From positions 8,972,954 to 9,036,953 of the forward strand of contig NC_135167.1 in NCBI RefSeq assembly GCF_041146795.1: a stretch of 64,000 bases of DNA, given 5' to 3'. Source of the stretch: Maylandia zebra (taxonomy: Eukaryota; Chordata; Actinopteri; Cichliformes; Cichlidae). Below the pieces are notes generated by a model. It did not search any database. It saw only the letters and a program-made list of their open reading frames with translations, and was not told where the DNA came from. How positions within the stretch are numbered: position 1 is the first letter of the stretch; each line of letters starts with the position of its first letter. The position numbers were made by a program, and so were the translations under genes. Positions 12,891-53,568 of this stretch are shown here, one piece after another.

Positions 12891-13083
12891 GGACTATAAA
12901 AGCCTGTTTGATTTGGACAAATATGCTAGCAGGAGCATAGAACGAGACAGAATATGGTTGTGAAACCAACAAGTATTTATGTTTATATTCTTTAAATGAT
13001 GGTTTACTGTTTGTTGTGCAGAGCGAAGGGAATGTAATAACCGTTATTGTATGCTGGAGTTGGCAGGTTTTTTCCCCACCTAA

Positions 13084-13089
13084 ATTAAA
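13084..13089 (+). terminator. HEATR3: HEATR3 probable polyadenylation signal (ATTAAA)
   Basis: The ATTAAA variant lies about 195 bp after the HEATR3 stop and is followed by a TGTGTTTGTATTTT stretch suited to a downstream U/GU element. No AATAAA is closer. An AATAAA at 13668-13673 is an alternative distal signal. Confidence 0.5.
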
Positions 13090-14298
13090 CTTTAAACAAT
13101 TTTGAGACTGTGTTTGTATTTTCATGTCTGATTGAAACATTTTTGAAAGATCAGGTGTGGGATCTGACACCAACTTTTCTTATGGGCATCCTTCTTTGAA
13201 TCCAGCGGGCTTGACGTTGGTGTTTGCAGTACTTCCACAAGAATGCTGATCTATTCAAAGTATCTGTATAATTATGAGGGGGATTATATTGATGGCATTT
13301 ATTGTACTTTGCATTGTACTTTGGAATTCTAAGTTGTTGTTTTTTCCAATGAAGACACTGGTCTGCATACACATTTTTTCAGTAATTGAAGGAGATTGAT
13401 GGTAAATTTTGTAGATTTTGTTTAATCTGTCAGTAAAATTATACATAGATCTGAACTGTCTAAATCCCAGAATTCCCTGTTTTGGTCATAATTTGGATAT
13501 CATCATACGTGACTTGACAAAAATTCACGTAAAGCTTGTTAGCTATTCTTGCAGTGGTTTCTTAGACTTTTTCAACAAAATATCCATAAACTTGCTTATT
13601 TCAGTAAAAATGAAATTAATGTGTGAATATGTCATCAGGCTGTGAAGGAATACCGGTACCCTTTTTGAAATAAACCCTGATTATTTTTTTTTTCTTCAAT
13701 GTTCTTCTTTTGCATTATGTGAACCATTTCAGGAATCTTTCCATGACTTTCCAAATACAAACTGGTAGAAACACTGAGATAATATATCTCAATCTCAATT
13801 AATTTGTCTTCATAAGGTGTTGGACTGCTTCAATATATACTGGCATGCTGCCTGCAAATCTCTGGAAATCTACTGAAGGGACTAAACGTGCCTCCAAAAT
13901 ATTTTCCCTCATGTTGTGTTTTGATGATGGTGGTTGAGAGCATAGCCTTGTTGGTCCTAAATCACTCATAGGTGATTTAGGACAAGTCACAGAGGATTTG
14001 AAATCTAATGACTACAAAACCCCCACAGCATGTGACTCGCATCATTTTCCTACTCATCAAACCATTCAGCTACCCCCATGTTCCACATGGAGCGTACGTG
14101 GGTTCGAGGTATGGTGGATGCTGACTGAGCAATTTACTGACCTTAAATAATATTCATAGTATGTTGCAACAGCTACCTTGACTCCCTCCATAACAAATAT
14201 TCAAAGACCAGCATATATATTTTTAAGTATTGGAATTGATCAATAAAATGCTTTTGGGAATTTGAAAACTGAGTATGTGAACTTTTTATAAGATTTGA
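13090..14298. other. Intergenic, HEATR3 downstream flank
   Basis: AT-rich sequence between HEATR3 and a SINE. Apart from a distal AATAAA near 13668 and a perfect 12-bp hairpin at 13954-13983, I see no gene or recognisable repeat. Confidence 0.5.
13954..13983. repeat. Perfect 12-bp inverted repeat, 6-nt loop
   Basis: GTCCTAAATCAC (13954-13965), loop TCATAG, then GTGATTTAGGAC (13972-13983). It has no U-run after it and no recognised role in a eukaryotic intergenic region. Confidence 0.7.
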
Positions 14299-14620
14299 AT
14301 GGTAAATGGCCTGTATTTATATAGTGCTTTTCTAGTCCCTAAGGACCCCAAAGCGCTTTACATATCCAGTCATCCACCCATTCACGCACACATTCACACA
14401 CTGGTGATGGCAAGCTACATTGTAGCCACAGCCACCCTGGGGCGCACTGACAGAGGCGAGGCTGCCGGACACTGGCGCCACCGGGCCCTCTGACCACCAC
14501 CAGTAGGCAACGGGTGAAGTGTCTTGCCCAAGGACACAACGACCGAGACTGTCCAAGCCGGGGCTCGAACCGGCAACCTTCCGATTACAAGGCGAACGCC
14601 CAACTCTTGAGCCACGATTG
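14299..14620 (-). mobile_element. tRNA-derived SINE, near full length
   Basis: Read on the - strand, it begins with a tRNA-like head. An A-box-like GTGGCTCAAGAGTTGGG lies at 14599-14615 and a B-box GGTTCGAGCCC at 14561-14571. A body follows, then a tail with AAAGCGCTTTGGGG and AAAAGCGCTATATAAAT. Possible target duplications are AGATTTG (14291-14297) and AGATTTTG (14621-14628). A second, 5'-truncated copy of the same family lies at 23337-23525 on the opposite strand. Such SINEs are mobilised by a partner LINE; the exact family name is not asserted. Confidence 0.8.
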
Positions 14621-14628
14621 AGATTTTG

Positions 14629-16197
14629 TAGAATCATTTATTAGATTAGCTGAAAAAGACATTAATAGTGACCCTCTTTTTTTTTTTTAAATTGCCTGGT
14701 TAGAAGTTTATATTGCATCTTCATCTGTAAGCTGTTAAATCATGGTTTGCATTGTTGTGAACTATATTTACTCTGCATGAGTACTTAAACACACTGGGTG
14801 ATTATTGCTGCCCTGCATCAAAATATAAAATATTTTCTGATTTCCAGAAAAAACATTATTACCTTGTTCAATTCAGTTAAAAATGCCTATAAAAATATTC
14901 AGTCTCATAGTTTTGTCACAAAAAAGCAAATCAATTTTTCTTCGCTTATGACCTGTTTGCGCTCATTGTATTTCAGCTTCTCCAACACAATTTGTATATT
15001 TGCATAGCCTTCTTTTAATTGCACAGAACGACCAATTGACCATAATGGCTATTATACAGTAGGATACACTTTAAGATGGCTTTTGACCTCTCAGTTGATG
15101 CTAGACCAAAGTAACGCAGCTGCTTCCTTCAGCAGATTAAAATCTTGTACATGTATGTACAAAATGACCAGGCAACAAATAAGCTACTAGAATCTTCAAA
15201 ATCATTAGAATGTTGTGGCTCTGGAGAAAAGAAAAACCCCATCAGACTCTTCCCTCTCATTACCTGAGCCAGTAAAAATGTGAGGTGGTATTTAATCTGG
15301 AGGATGTACAGGTCTCATTACTGATGCCTGGTTAAGGTAAACAATAAATTATTTTGTTTTGGAACTGTATCTAGAAATATATTGATTAAACTGAAGTGGC
15401 AGTTGTCAAAGTGTTTTTGTGGCTCCCTTGATTAGACTGGAATACCAAAACACAAGTCTTTTCTCTTTCCCTTAATCCATGCTCTTGACACACACCCTGC
15501 AAACTGAATGAGATGCCTATGGCTTGTCTTGATCACCCACTGTCATCCAAAACATGAACAAAGTATGCCCTTTTCATTAAATCGTTGATGTTTCGTCAAT
15601 GTTTGGATGTAGTGGAGCATATAAATAGAAAAAAACCCATCTTTTCATATCGTATTTACAATTGCCACTTGTGAAATAACATGACTGTAGAGCAAATTGA
15701 GTATGAATTTTGACATCAGCAACCCCAAATTAGTAAAGTGTTTGATTTCATACAGCAAGTGGGATGCTAGACAGTGTATTGGTATGAGTACAAGTCTACT
15801 TTGCTCAAAGTGTCTGTTTTTACTACAGAATGGATGAATGAATTAGAAGGTATTTTCTTTAGCATTATTTTAAAAAGGTGCAATTAATGGTAAGAAAAGG
15901 CAATATCAAAGAAAATCCAGGGTGTCTGTAACATTCAGCATAATTTTATTTTTTAAAAAGCAAGGCTCTCAATAAGGTTTTGTTTCGTATGTATGCTAAG
16001 ATGTAAGTTAATAATAAGGAGTAGGAAGGCTGTTTTTTCTTGAAAATTTCCCCCCTGTCAATTTAACATTTTATAAGATAAATAATTCTATATTAAACAT
16101 TCGTTTTTTTTCAATTTTTTTTCAAATATGTCCCGAGTTTCTGTTCTCAAAGTTGGTTTAATTATTAGTTTTATCTTTAAATTAACTAAATTGAGTT
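14629..16197. other. Intergenic, no gene seen
   Basis: AT-rich sequence between the SINE and the TENT4B promoter. No conserved reading frame, RNA gene or recognisable repeat was found. Confidence 0.5.
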
Positions 16198-45154
<28,957 letters not shown>

Positions 45155-45655
45155 GGTTAATTTTGCTAGCATCACCCCAGATCTCCCTTCCTTTTCTGCA
45201 ACGGACTGTCACATCTTACTTCTGCTGCCAGACTCGAGGCTTGGGAGACTACTAGTATTGAAACATCGTCCAGAACTCTTTCAATCTGGCTTTTCAGGGT
45301 GACGAGCAACATCCTCTAGCAGGGAGGAAAAACTCACAAAGAGAATCGTAATTGGAAATGGACATAATTTCATGGACTTGAACTGAAATCACAAAGGGTA
45401 AACGGTCAGTTTCCAGCTTCCCAACAGCTTCTTGTAAGGAGTGGGGTTTTTCTTTCCATAGCCAGCACCTACACAATATGCCTCTTGCGCCTCCTGCTGT
45501 ACAGGAATGGACAGGCCAGGTTTGTGAATCAGCTCTGGAGCAATACCTGGAACTGCTGGCTGGAAAATAGGATCAAAGGTTTTAAAGAGAAATTAAAGTA
45601 TGCAAATTGCTTAAAATGTACAAAAAAAAGTTATGTTGAACAGAAAATGTGTATG

Positions 45656-45695
<40 letters not shown>

Positions 45696-47395
45696 GATGG
45701 TCACTTACAAATGCAATCAATAAGAGCGGGGAAATAACTTATGCATGATATGTTTTTAGTTGATTTAAATTGTTTTGTTATGTCTAAACAGGTTATAAAA
45801 AGATTTGTACAAAAAAACACACAAAATAAGCAAAAAACTGTTAAAAAAAAATCACAACTAAGAGGAACCTATTTCGTATGACATTTTTACAGACAATTTG
45901 AAGTCGTATAAACATGCACATTTTGCTCCCGCTGCTTTGGGTCCCATTGCCAACAGAAATCATCAGCATCTAGTTTTTCTCCTGTTTGCTTTCTGAGTGT
46001 GCTACAGTGTTAACAGTTAGCCCTGAGTGAGCCTTTGCTCACAATACAGCCCTATAGATGAGCAGAGGGAGCTCGAGTTCTCTTATCCAGCTCAGTCGCA
46101 TCAGTGTAGAGGCTTTAAGACTACAGGTTTGAAACGTATAGGGCGATAATGGGTTTTATTGGGGGGAGGGGGGACAAAAAAAACAACAAAATCCTACACT
46201 TGAAAACGTGTCATCAATGCGATAATAATCTGTTTCTCTGATAATTTACAAACTACAAAATCATTTGTATTTGTTAAATGTATTTATTTTTTTATTAATT
46301 GTATGAACATAGTATGGATCTATGTGTTTAACATTAGAGCCCATATCTTTGAGTCCTATATTTGAAATGGGATAAGTTGTCGGGAGGTGGGTTGGGGTCG
46401 GGCATGTTAGGATACAGGAAGATGCCACCTTTTTATTGTTGTACTACTACTACTTTTTTTTTTTTTTTTTTTTTTTTTTTCTCTCTTGTTCCACTGACAG
46501 TTGAGTGACCAAGGTACTTTGAACAATTTAAGACCATTTTACAAGTCATGTGGTGAGAATTTTCTATTCATGTGGCTGGTCTACCTAGTTTAAGAGAGAC
46601 TATTTGTTTTACGGTTTATAAATCAACAGAACACTTCTGTCATTGCAGTACAGCAACTAACCTGTAGATGGAGTTATTGCTCCAAGTCTTAATCCACAGA
46701 GTTTGGGCTTGTATACTGCATTTGGGGTTTTTTTTCCCTTTTTTTTTTTTTTTTTTTTTTTTTGGGTTTGTGTGCGATTGTGATTGACATAAGCTTGGTG
46801 TCTTATCTGAATAGGCAGCTGCACATAGCAAACTTTCAACTTAAACAGTTTTTCTAGGAGGGAGTCTCACACCGAAGCACAGTGCAGTCCCCTCGTCATC
46901 TACCTTTCTCAGATGTGACAAGAATCACCCACAGTAAAACAAGTAGCCAGCAATAACCACCACCTCACGTTATAGAATGCTACTCCACAATGACTACTGT
47001 AGCGACACAATGTTATGCTCACCACCGAGCTATGTTATGTTTAGATGGAGCAGGATCAGGACACTTTTAAGTCAACTTACTGTTATTTGGTGTTGAATTA
47101 TTAAAAAAAAAAAAAAAAAAACACAAAAAAACCCACAAAAAAAACCTAGTTCCACTACCCTTCCAACACCTCACTCATCCTCAAGTACTACAGCTGAGGT
47201 TTAAAAAAATGCAGTATAACAGCGCTGGTCTTGTGGTCGACAGACAAGGAGAAAGGTGAATCAAGTTGTGCCATCTGAATGTCCACTGACCATGTTTCTT
47301 CACAGCAGGAAAGCTTTGACCCCAACTGTACTCATTTGAAATGTTTTTCTGCAGCTATTACAATCCATGCAATAAAAACCATATCATTAAACCAT
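45155..47395 (+). other. TENT4B: TENT4B 3' UTR
   Basis: From the TAG at 45152-45154 to the poly(A) signal at 47371. It contains long homopolymer runs: poly-T at 45660-45691, 46453-46480 and 46738-46763, and poly-A at 47102-47120. No reading frame of interest is seen. The length is inferred from the first well-placed AATAAA; earlier weaker signals such as ATTAAA near 45592 could give shorter forms. Confidence 0.55.
47371..47376 (+). terminator. TENT4B: TENT4B probable polyadenylation signal (AATAAA)
   Basis: Canonical AATAAA about 2.2 kb after the stop, followed within 40 bp by TATGTTGAGACAAGTTTCTGGTCTG-type U/GU-rich sequence. Confidence 0.55.
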
Positions 47396-48100
47396 ATGTT
47401 GAGACAAGTTTCTGGTCTGCCTTTGACTTTTATTTTGAATTGTCTGTCTCTTTGTTGACTAAATTAAATAATTGTAAGGTCACTTAAAATGAAAAGCAGC
47501 ATTGTGTTGGGGTGTGAGAGGGACATCTCCAGAGGGGAGCTCATCTGAAAGTCTCCAAGAGCATGAAATGAACCAGTGGTGCAAATACTCCTGTATTTGA
47601 CTGAAATTCTTTTATTTTGCATGCAAATATTGTATGTAACTCATACTCCACATTGTTTCAGTGATTAAAGCTTTAAAATGTATAAACCCTACTAAAAATG
47701 TATTGAAAACTTAAACCACAAGGTGGCAGCATCTTACCAAAAGGTTTTATTGTAGGCAACTACGCTAACCAGCATTGCATTCTGTGCAAGTTTGAAATTA
47801 CAGTCTTGAAAGACGTTTTTATGGTGGTTTTAACAAAACTGCACAGACGTTTCTAGTGTTCTCAATAAGTACGATGACAGAAATATAAATGCAGTACAGA
47901 TATTAAGTTAACATCAAAGATAATTGCAGCCACCGTAAGCAAAAATAGTTTTAAACTCTTGTGCAAAACTACTCTTCACACAATACATCTCTCTTAGTTC
48001 ATAGGACTCTCCTGCATGAGCCTCAAAATAGTAGCCAATGCTTTCTATACTATATTTAACCGGGTCTGTGGTCTCCCCCCTGCCTTTTTTGGGGCTCCCA
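47396..48100. other. Intergenic, downstream of TENT4B
   Basis: No gene recognised. A 110-codon - strand frame (47914-48246) shows no family resemblance and crosses into the CpG-rich segment; it is not called. Confidence 0.4.
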
Positions 48101-48300
48101 TCTTTGCCCAATGTTGAAAAAAGTCTGGTTAACGCCCCTGGTGTGTGACAGTGATGGAGGAGGGGCGTGCTCGCTTGGCGCAACGCGCGCACGGGCAATT
48201 GAAGAGTAGAGAAGAGGCGCACGGGGACCACGCACTCAATGAGCACTTACCGGTTCGTTTATGTACGATTTATTTCCCGGAAGACCTTTAAGTCTCTCAG
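48101..48300 (+). promoter_or_regulatory. Candidate promoter/first exon of the next gene
   Basis: A CpG-rich patch (GGGGCGTGCTCGCTTGGCGC, then AACGCGCGCACGGGC) stands out from AT-rich surroundings and ends at CTCTCAG/GTAAGAT, a strong splice donor at 48300/48301. An ATG at 48239 is open for 20 codons up to that donor (MSTYRFVYVRFISRKTFKSL), but the peptide is not recognised. This could equally be a non-coding first exon. By vertebrate gene order the next gene should be adcy7, whose coding exons would then lie beyond the window. No downstream acceptor with recognisable coding sequence is present before 64000. Confidence 0.35.
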
Positions 48301-48487
48301 GTAAGATGCTAAACTCTTGTTTGATTTAAAAAACGAAACAAAACAAAAACGACCCTTCCTGACACATTAACACCTGCATGCTCAAGAGAAGGGTAACTGG
48401 TTGCACGGGGGGAAAACGGTTAACACAAGGATGTCTCAGCGGAAAACTTTCCATCTCTGGCAACACCTTTTCATTTAAGTCGAGGTT

Positions 48488-48518
<31 letters not shown>

Positions 48519-51500
48519 GTGTGTGTGTAAATTTGTCGAAGTCTAAAGTTAAATAAAATGACACTTTTCTTGATCTCCGCATCGATTTTCCTTGACGCAT
48601 TTTTACCTGCCTGCTCTTGTCATCCAGACTGCAAGAAGTTGAATTGGTGTGTTTCGGAAATGAAGCTACTCACTCCTGACTCGATCTAAGCGACCTGCCT
48701 TTGAGAGTTAGAGCTTCAAATGTTAATATTGAAATCCTCTTTGTCACATATTTAGTGCGAGTTTGTTCGAGTTGTAGGTGGAGAAACTGTCTGAAACTGT
48801 GAGAAATCAGAAAGTGGATTTATCCCTTGTTCTAAACGGGCTTTCGGTCTGCCATGCGTTTGTGTCAAATGTGTATCTCCTTGTATGTCACCGGGTAATG
48901 ACTGGTAGTGTTTCTCACTCATTTATTGAGCGCACCCATCCAAATATAACCAGTTTATTTACTTCGGCATGGATTAAACTCTACCAGTGATCCTGTGATG
49001 TCTTTTCTCCGTGCTCTGGTGTTCTTCAAACCAACAAGGGCATTTTAGGGAAGGTAAAATTGTTTTTAATAAGTAAGTTGCTTTTTGGCAGGCTGGATGT
49101 TGCTGATTTAAAATAGTTTTATCTCTTCAAATCTCTTCCTACAACATATGGTCCCCGTTTCTACCACGAATAGTGCCCCCGTCAGTGCCTGTATACTCAT
49201 TTCAGAGTGAAACTGGCTTTAGTCCTTTAGTAACTGGAGCACAACACAGTGCGTGCTTCAGAAGGCGCTTTACTGTTTGAGTTTAAAATCGAAATTGAAT
49301 TTGATTTATTTACAAATCAGTTTAAAATGATCTAATATTAAATGACGTTATCTGCACTTTTTAACTAGTGGTCATTAAAACAACAGTTGTGGAGCTGTGC
49401 TGCGAGATCCCAGAGAAAGCAGCATGAGTCATTTTTAATGAAATCAAAATAACTAACCATCCGATTTTAATAATATTTTAACTTCTCACACAGTGTTTGT
49501 CCATTTTTTTTAGATATCCATCTATGAGCTCAGATTTCATTTAAGTGGATTTAAAATGACCTTAAATTGATTTTAATAATATATTCACAATACAGAAAAA
49601 CGTTGATTCCTATATCTCACTGACAACAGTTTTCACTGGGGCTTCTTTATTTTTGCAGGAAATGGTCCGTGTATTATTTGGGTGCATCACAGTGAGTGTG
49701 AGGTAGTTTTATTATTATCTTAAAGTTAGACATATTAAGAGCTATTTTTGTTGTTGTGAAGTTCAGTCTGTTTCCTAAATAGAAAGCAACCGCACATTGT
49801 CAGCCCATGTATTTATTGAGCCAGCAGTGTGCATAATTTTGCCTGAATGTAATGTTACAGCATAGGTGATGTGATCTCTGAAAGCAGAACATACAGGACA
49901 TAGTTTTAAGGGATTATAATGGTCGGCTGATGTATAGCTTTTCAGGCAAATCTGTTTATGTGCACACAGTCCACTCGCTTGCTTTGGTCTGAATAGAAGA
50001 TTAGACATCAGCTGAACAGCTTACATACACAACTCGCAATATATGGCTTCACTTGAAATCGGTCTTTGTGATAATTTATTGCAAATAGTTTGAGAAATGA
50101 TATGTAAACTCCATCACATCTGAGTATTTAATGTTGCACTTCCTCAGCTGTTACTTTCCGTAAAGTGAAGCTGCAGCGAAGTCATTTCTTGGCATCGGCA
50201 GGTAGTTTAAACTGTGGATGAAGGCCATATTACTTCTCCTAAGAGCCAGGAAGAGATTGTGTAGCTGTACAAGTGACTTCTGAAAACACCAATTGGCTTT
50301 GTGTTTCTTCTCTACAAAGCTGTTCTGGTGATAAACTCTTTACATGGCTTAAAAGCTTTTTTTTTTGTTTACGCTGTGATGACGTGTATAAATGTGTAAA
50401 CCCAAGAACCGAATGACATGTGCATTCCTGCTATCATATGGATAGGCTAATTCTCATGTTTCTGCTTGTTTGAGCCTACTCACTGTTACTGACTCCATCG
50501 GGATAAGAGACATAGCTTCTGTGGGGCGGCTGTGTATCACTTGCTTGATTACTAATCTGATCCCTTTTCCAATTCTCATAAGTACAGGCGGCTTATGGAT
50601 TGACCACTTGCTGTTATTTTTAATGACATCACTTTGTTTTAATTTAATCTAGGCAGTGAAAAACATTGAAGCCTAAAATGGTGAGACTACCATGTATAAT
50701 GGTCAGTGTAAAATATCTGCAAGCAAGAGAAATCATTGCTTTGACGTATGGAGCTCATGTGTTTTAATGTAATGGAGGGGTTAGTCTATGCAGTGGCAGT
50801 GGTGTTAAATTCTTGGTCATGGCTCAGCAGGTGAATGCGTTACTGCAATTCCCTAAATAACCCTAACCCGTTGACAGAAAAGCTGTAATCTAAATCGTAA
50901 CCTATACATTAGCATTGGCCACTGGTGTGCAGTTATCCTTTGTGATGGTATGATGTATGTAATTTTGACACGATGAAAACTGTGTTGTAATTTTGCAGAT
51001 TGATTTTACAGTTTGATGCACCCAAACAGGGTTTAGCTGTGAGTGCGCACAAAAAAATCCCAAACTATAACAAAACAGATTGTGGGGAATGACACCAGGG
51101 TCTGCTTTGTGATGATAATAACTGGTAGTTCAGTTGTTTTGTGTTTCTTCGCCCTCTCGCGTGGAGCCTCAGCTGACCATGTCGCTAGTATAAGACAGCA
51201 GTTCCCAGTGTGTGGTTTCAGTGCTAGCATGTCTTCATCAGTGGGGTTTGTTGACAACCATTATTTTTCATGTTATGTATTCATAGTCTGCACTGTCATG
51301 CATCCTTAGTAAAAATGTTAATGCATTGGAGTAAAATGAATCAGGTCATTTTGTAGGCTAACGTAATCAAATTTATTCAAATTTGCATCCTTTGGTTTGG
51401 TGTTTATCTCATTAAGCTATGGCCAATTACTAACTCCACTGTAAAATTTGATGATAATACTATGAAACACTATTAGCAATTATCCGTTAGCCACACTGTC

Positions 51501-51654
51501 TGTCTGTTATCAGTAAGGTAGTGGCTTGCAGCTATGGTTGAGTAATAAAGCTATAACATTAATATAGAAGGTAGGCAACAAATGTCACCAGACAGTGTCC
51601 ATTTGACAGGAAAACACAGTTATGTGTCCAAAACACACTATGTCCCCATGGATA
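48301..51654. other. Gene-free stretch, possibly intron 1 of the next gene
   Basis: No coding exon or transposon recognised. A small TATG/TG microsatellite lies at about 48488-48528. Confidence 0.4.
48488..48528. repeat. TA/TATG/TG microsatellite
   Basis: Short compound simple repeat: TATATATATATGTATGTATA followed by TATATGTATGTGTGTGTGTG. Confidence 0.7.
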
Positions 51655-51743
51655 TCAAAGATGGTATCGGGTATCAAGTATTTTCCTCGGTATCAGTATC
51701 GAGTTTTGAAATTCAAGTATCGTGACAACCCTGGTTAGCGGAT
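51655..51743 (-). mobile_element. Terminal fragment of a hAT-like element
   Basis: Read on -, the block starts CAGGGTTGTCACGATACTTG and continues with CGATACTGATACCGAGG, the terminal sequence of a common fish hAT-type family as I recall it. The other end is not found, so boundaries and class are tentative. Confidence 0.45.
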
Positions 51744-51964
51744 ACCTGAGTCTGTCTGGTCTCCAAGCAAAGGATGGGCAGTATAGCCGCAAAATGATAT
51801 CACAAGATTTCAAGAAAATTTGCGATAATGATATTACTGACAGTATCTTTTCATTGATCCTTGTAGCTTACAGAGAGCGGTAGCAAGCTTCAACACTGTT
51901 ATCAAAAAATATTTTCTACCTGAAATGTTTAGGATCGAGCTTTTTAACCACCTGGGCCGAGGTA

Positions 51965-52164
51965 CAGTGGGGCAAAAAAGTATTTAGTCAGCCACCGATT
52001 GTGCAAGTTCCCCCACTTAAAATGATGACAGAGGTCAGTAATTTGCACCAGAGGTACACTTCAACTGTGAGAGACAGAATGTGAAAAAAAAATCCATGAA
52101 TTCACATGGTAGGATTTGTAAAGAATTTATTCGTAAATTAGGGTGGAAAATAAGTATTTGGTCA
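51965..52164 (+). repeat. Tc1 left terminal inverted repeat (200 bp)
   Basis: Begins CAGTGGGGCAAAAAAGTATT and pairs with 53369-53568. The three differences from the right repeat lie in CACTTAAAA, in the A-run after ATGTG, and in GAATTCAC. Confidence 0.95.
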
Positions 52165-52329
52165 CCTCAAACAAGGAAAATCTCTGGCTCTCACAGACCT
52201 GTAACGTCTTCTGTAAGAAGCTTTTCTGTCCCCCACTCGTTACCTGTATGAATGGCACCTGTTTGAACTCATCATCTGTATAAAAGACACCTGTCCACAG
52301 CCTCAAACAGTCAGACTCCAAACTCCGCC

Positions 52330-53352
52330 ATGGCCAAGACCAAAGAGCTTTCGAAGGACACCAGGAAAAGTATTGTAGACCTGCACCAGACTGGGAAGAG
52401 TGAATCTACAATAGGCAAGCAGCTTGGTGTGAAAAAATCAACTGTGGGGGCAATCATCAGAAAATGGAAGACATACAAGACCACTGATAATCTCCCTCGG
52501 TCTGGGGCTCCACGCAAGATCTCATCCCGTGGGGTCAAAATGATCATGAGAACGGTGAGCAAAGATCCCAGAACCACACGGGGGGACCTGGTGAATGACC
52601 TGCAGAGAGCTGGGACCAAAGTAACAAAGGTCACCATCAGTAACACACTACAACGGCAGGGAATCAAATCCCGCAGTGCCAGACGTGTTCCGCTGCTGAA
52701 GCCAGTGCATGTCCAGGCCCGTCTGAAGTTTGCCAGAGAGCACATGGATGATACAGCAGAGGATTGGGAGAATGTCATGTGGTCAGATGAAACCAAAGTA
52801 GAACTTTTTGGTATAAACTCAACTCGTCGTGTTTGGAGGAAGAAGAATACTGAGTTGCATCCCAAGAACACCATACCTACTGTGAAGCATGGGGGTGGAA
52901 ACATCATGCTATGGGGCTGTTTTTCTGCCAAGGGGACAGGACGACTGATCCGTGTTAAGGACAGAATGAATGGGGCCATGTATCGTGAGATTTTGAGCCA
53001 AAACCTCCTTCCATCAGTGAGAACTTTGAAGATGAAACGAGGCTGGGTCTTCCAACATGACAATGATCCAAAACACACCGCCCGGGCAACAAAGGAGTGG
53101 CTCCGTAAGAAGCATTTGAAAGTCCTGGAGTGGCCTAGCCAGTCTCCAGACCTCAACCCCATAGAAAATCTGTGGCGGGAGTTGAAAGTCCGTGTTGCTC
53201 GGCGACAGCCCCAAAACATCACTGCTCTCGAGAAGATCTGCATGGAGGAATGGGCCAAAATACCAGCTACTGTGTGTGCAAACCTGGTAAAGACCTATAG
53301 TAAACGTTTGACCTCTGTTATTGCCAACAAAGGTTATGTTACAAAGTATTGA
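52330..53352 (+). CDS. Tc1-like DD34E transposase, intact
   Basis: Uninterrupted 340-aa frame, the usual Tc1 length, starting [20 protein letters not shown] with the ATG in a good context (GCCATGG). The N-terminal paired-like region has two helix-turn-helix parts (about 5-110) with a GRPR-like hook RSGAPRK (57-63). The catalytic triad is complete: D153 in WSDETK, D244 in HDNDPKH and E279 in PDLNPIEN, with 34 residues between the last two. A Gly-rich motif [10 protein letters not shown] lies at 187-196. The enzyme would cut and paste the element at TA sites in the nucleus. No stop or frameshift is visible. It is unrelated in function to the neighbouring genes. The - strand frame over the same positions is a shadow. 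Confidence 0.95.
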   Translation: MAKTKELSKDTRKSIVDLHQTGKSESTIGKQLGVKKSTVGAIIRKWKTYKTTDNLPRSGAPRKISSRGVKMIMRTVSKDPRTTRGDLVNDLQRAGTKVTKVTISNTLQRQGIKSRSARRVPLLKPVHVQARLKFAREHMDDTAEDWENVMWSDETKVELFGINSTRRVWRKKNTELHPKNTIPTVKHGGGNIMLWGCFSAKGTGRLIRVKDRMNGAMYREILSQNLLPSVRTLKMKRGWVFQHDNDPKHTARATKEWLRKKHLKVLEWPSQSPDLNPIENLWRELKVRVARRQPQNITALEKICMEEWAKIPATVCANLVKTYSKRLTSVIANKGYVTKY

Positions 53353-53368
53353 GTTGTATTTTTGTTAT

Positions 53369-53568
53369 TGACCAAATACTTATTTTCCACCCTAATTTAC
53401 GAATAAATTCTTTACAAATCCTACCATGTGGATTCATGGATTTTTCTTTCACATTCTGTCTCTCACAGTTGAAGTGTACCTCTGGTGCAAATTACTGACC
53501 TCTGTCATCATTTTAGGTGGGGGAACTTGCACAATCGGTGGCTGACTAAATACTTTTTTGCCCCACTG
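53369..53568 (-). repeat. Tc1 right terminal inverted repeat (200 bp)
   Basis: Inverse copy of 51965-52164, ending in CCCCACTG followed by the TA target duplicate. Confidence 0.95.

Larger units (their letters stand above)
51965..53568 (+). mobile_element. Tc1-like transposon, structurally intact
   Basis: 1604-bp element flanked by TA on both sides (51963-51964 and 53569-53570). The terminal inverted repeats are 200 bp each (51965-52164 and 53369-53568) and differ at 3 positions by direct comparison. Each end holds an outer (AAAAAAGTATTTAGTCA) and an inner (AAAATAAGTATTTGGTCA) copy of the presumed transposase site, as in IR/DR-type Tc1 elements. It carries a complete transposase gene. The high identity of the ends indicates a recent insertion. 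Confidence 0.97.

Noticed and set aside
14560-14620. Possible tRNA gene on the - strand
   Set aside because: A- and B-box-like sequences are present, but they are the head of a SINE with a characteristic body and tail. No proper cloverleaf was worked out.
47914-48246. 110-codon frame on the - strand
   Set aside because: No domain, signal or family resemblance. It overlaps the CpG-rich segment, where long chance frames are common.
52311-53258. 315-codon frame on the - strand
   Set aside because: Antisense shadow of the intact Tc1 transposase, which has the family motifs on +.
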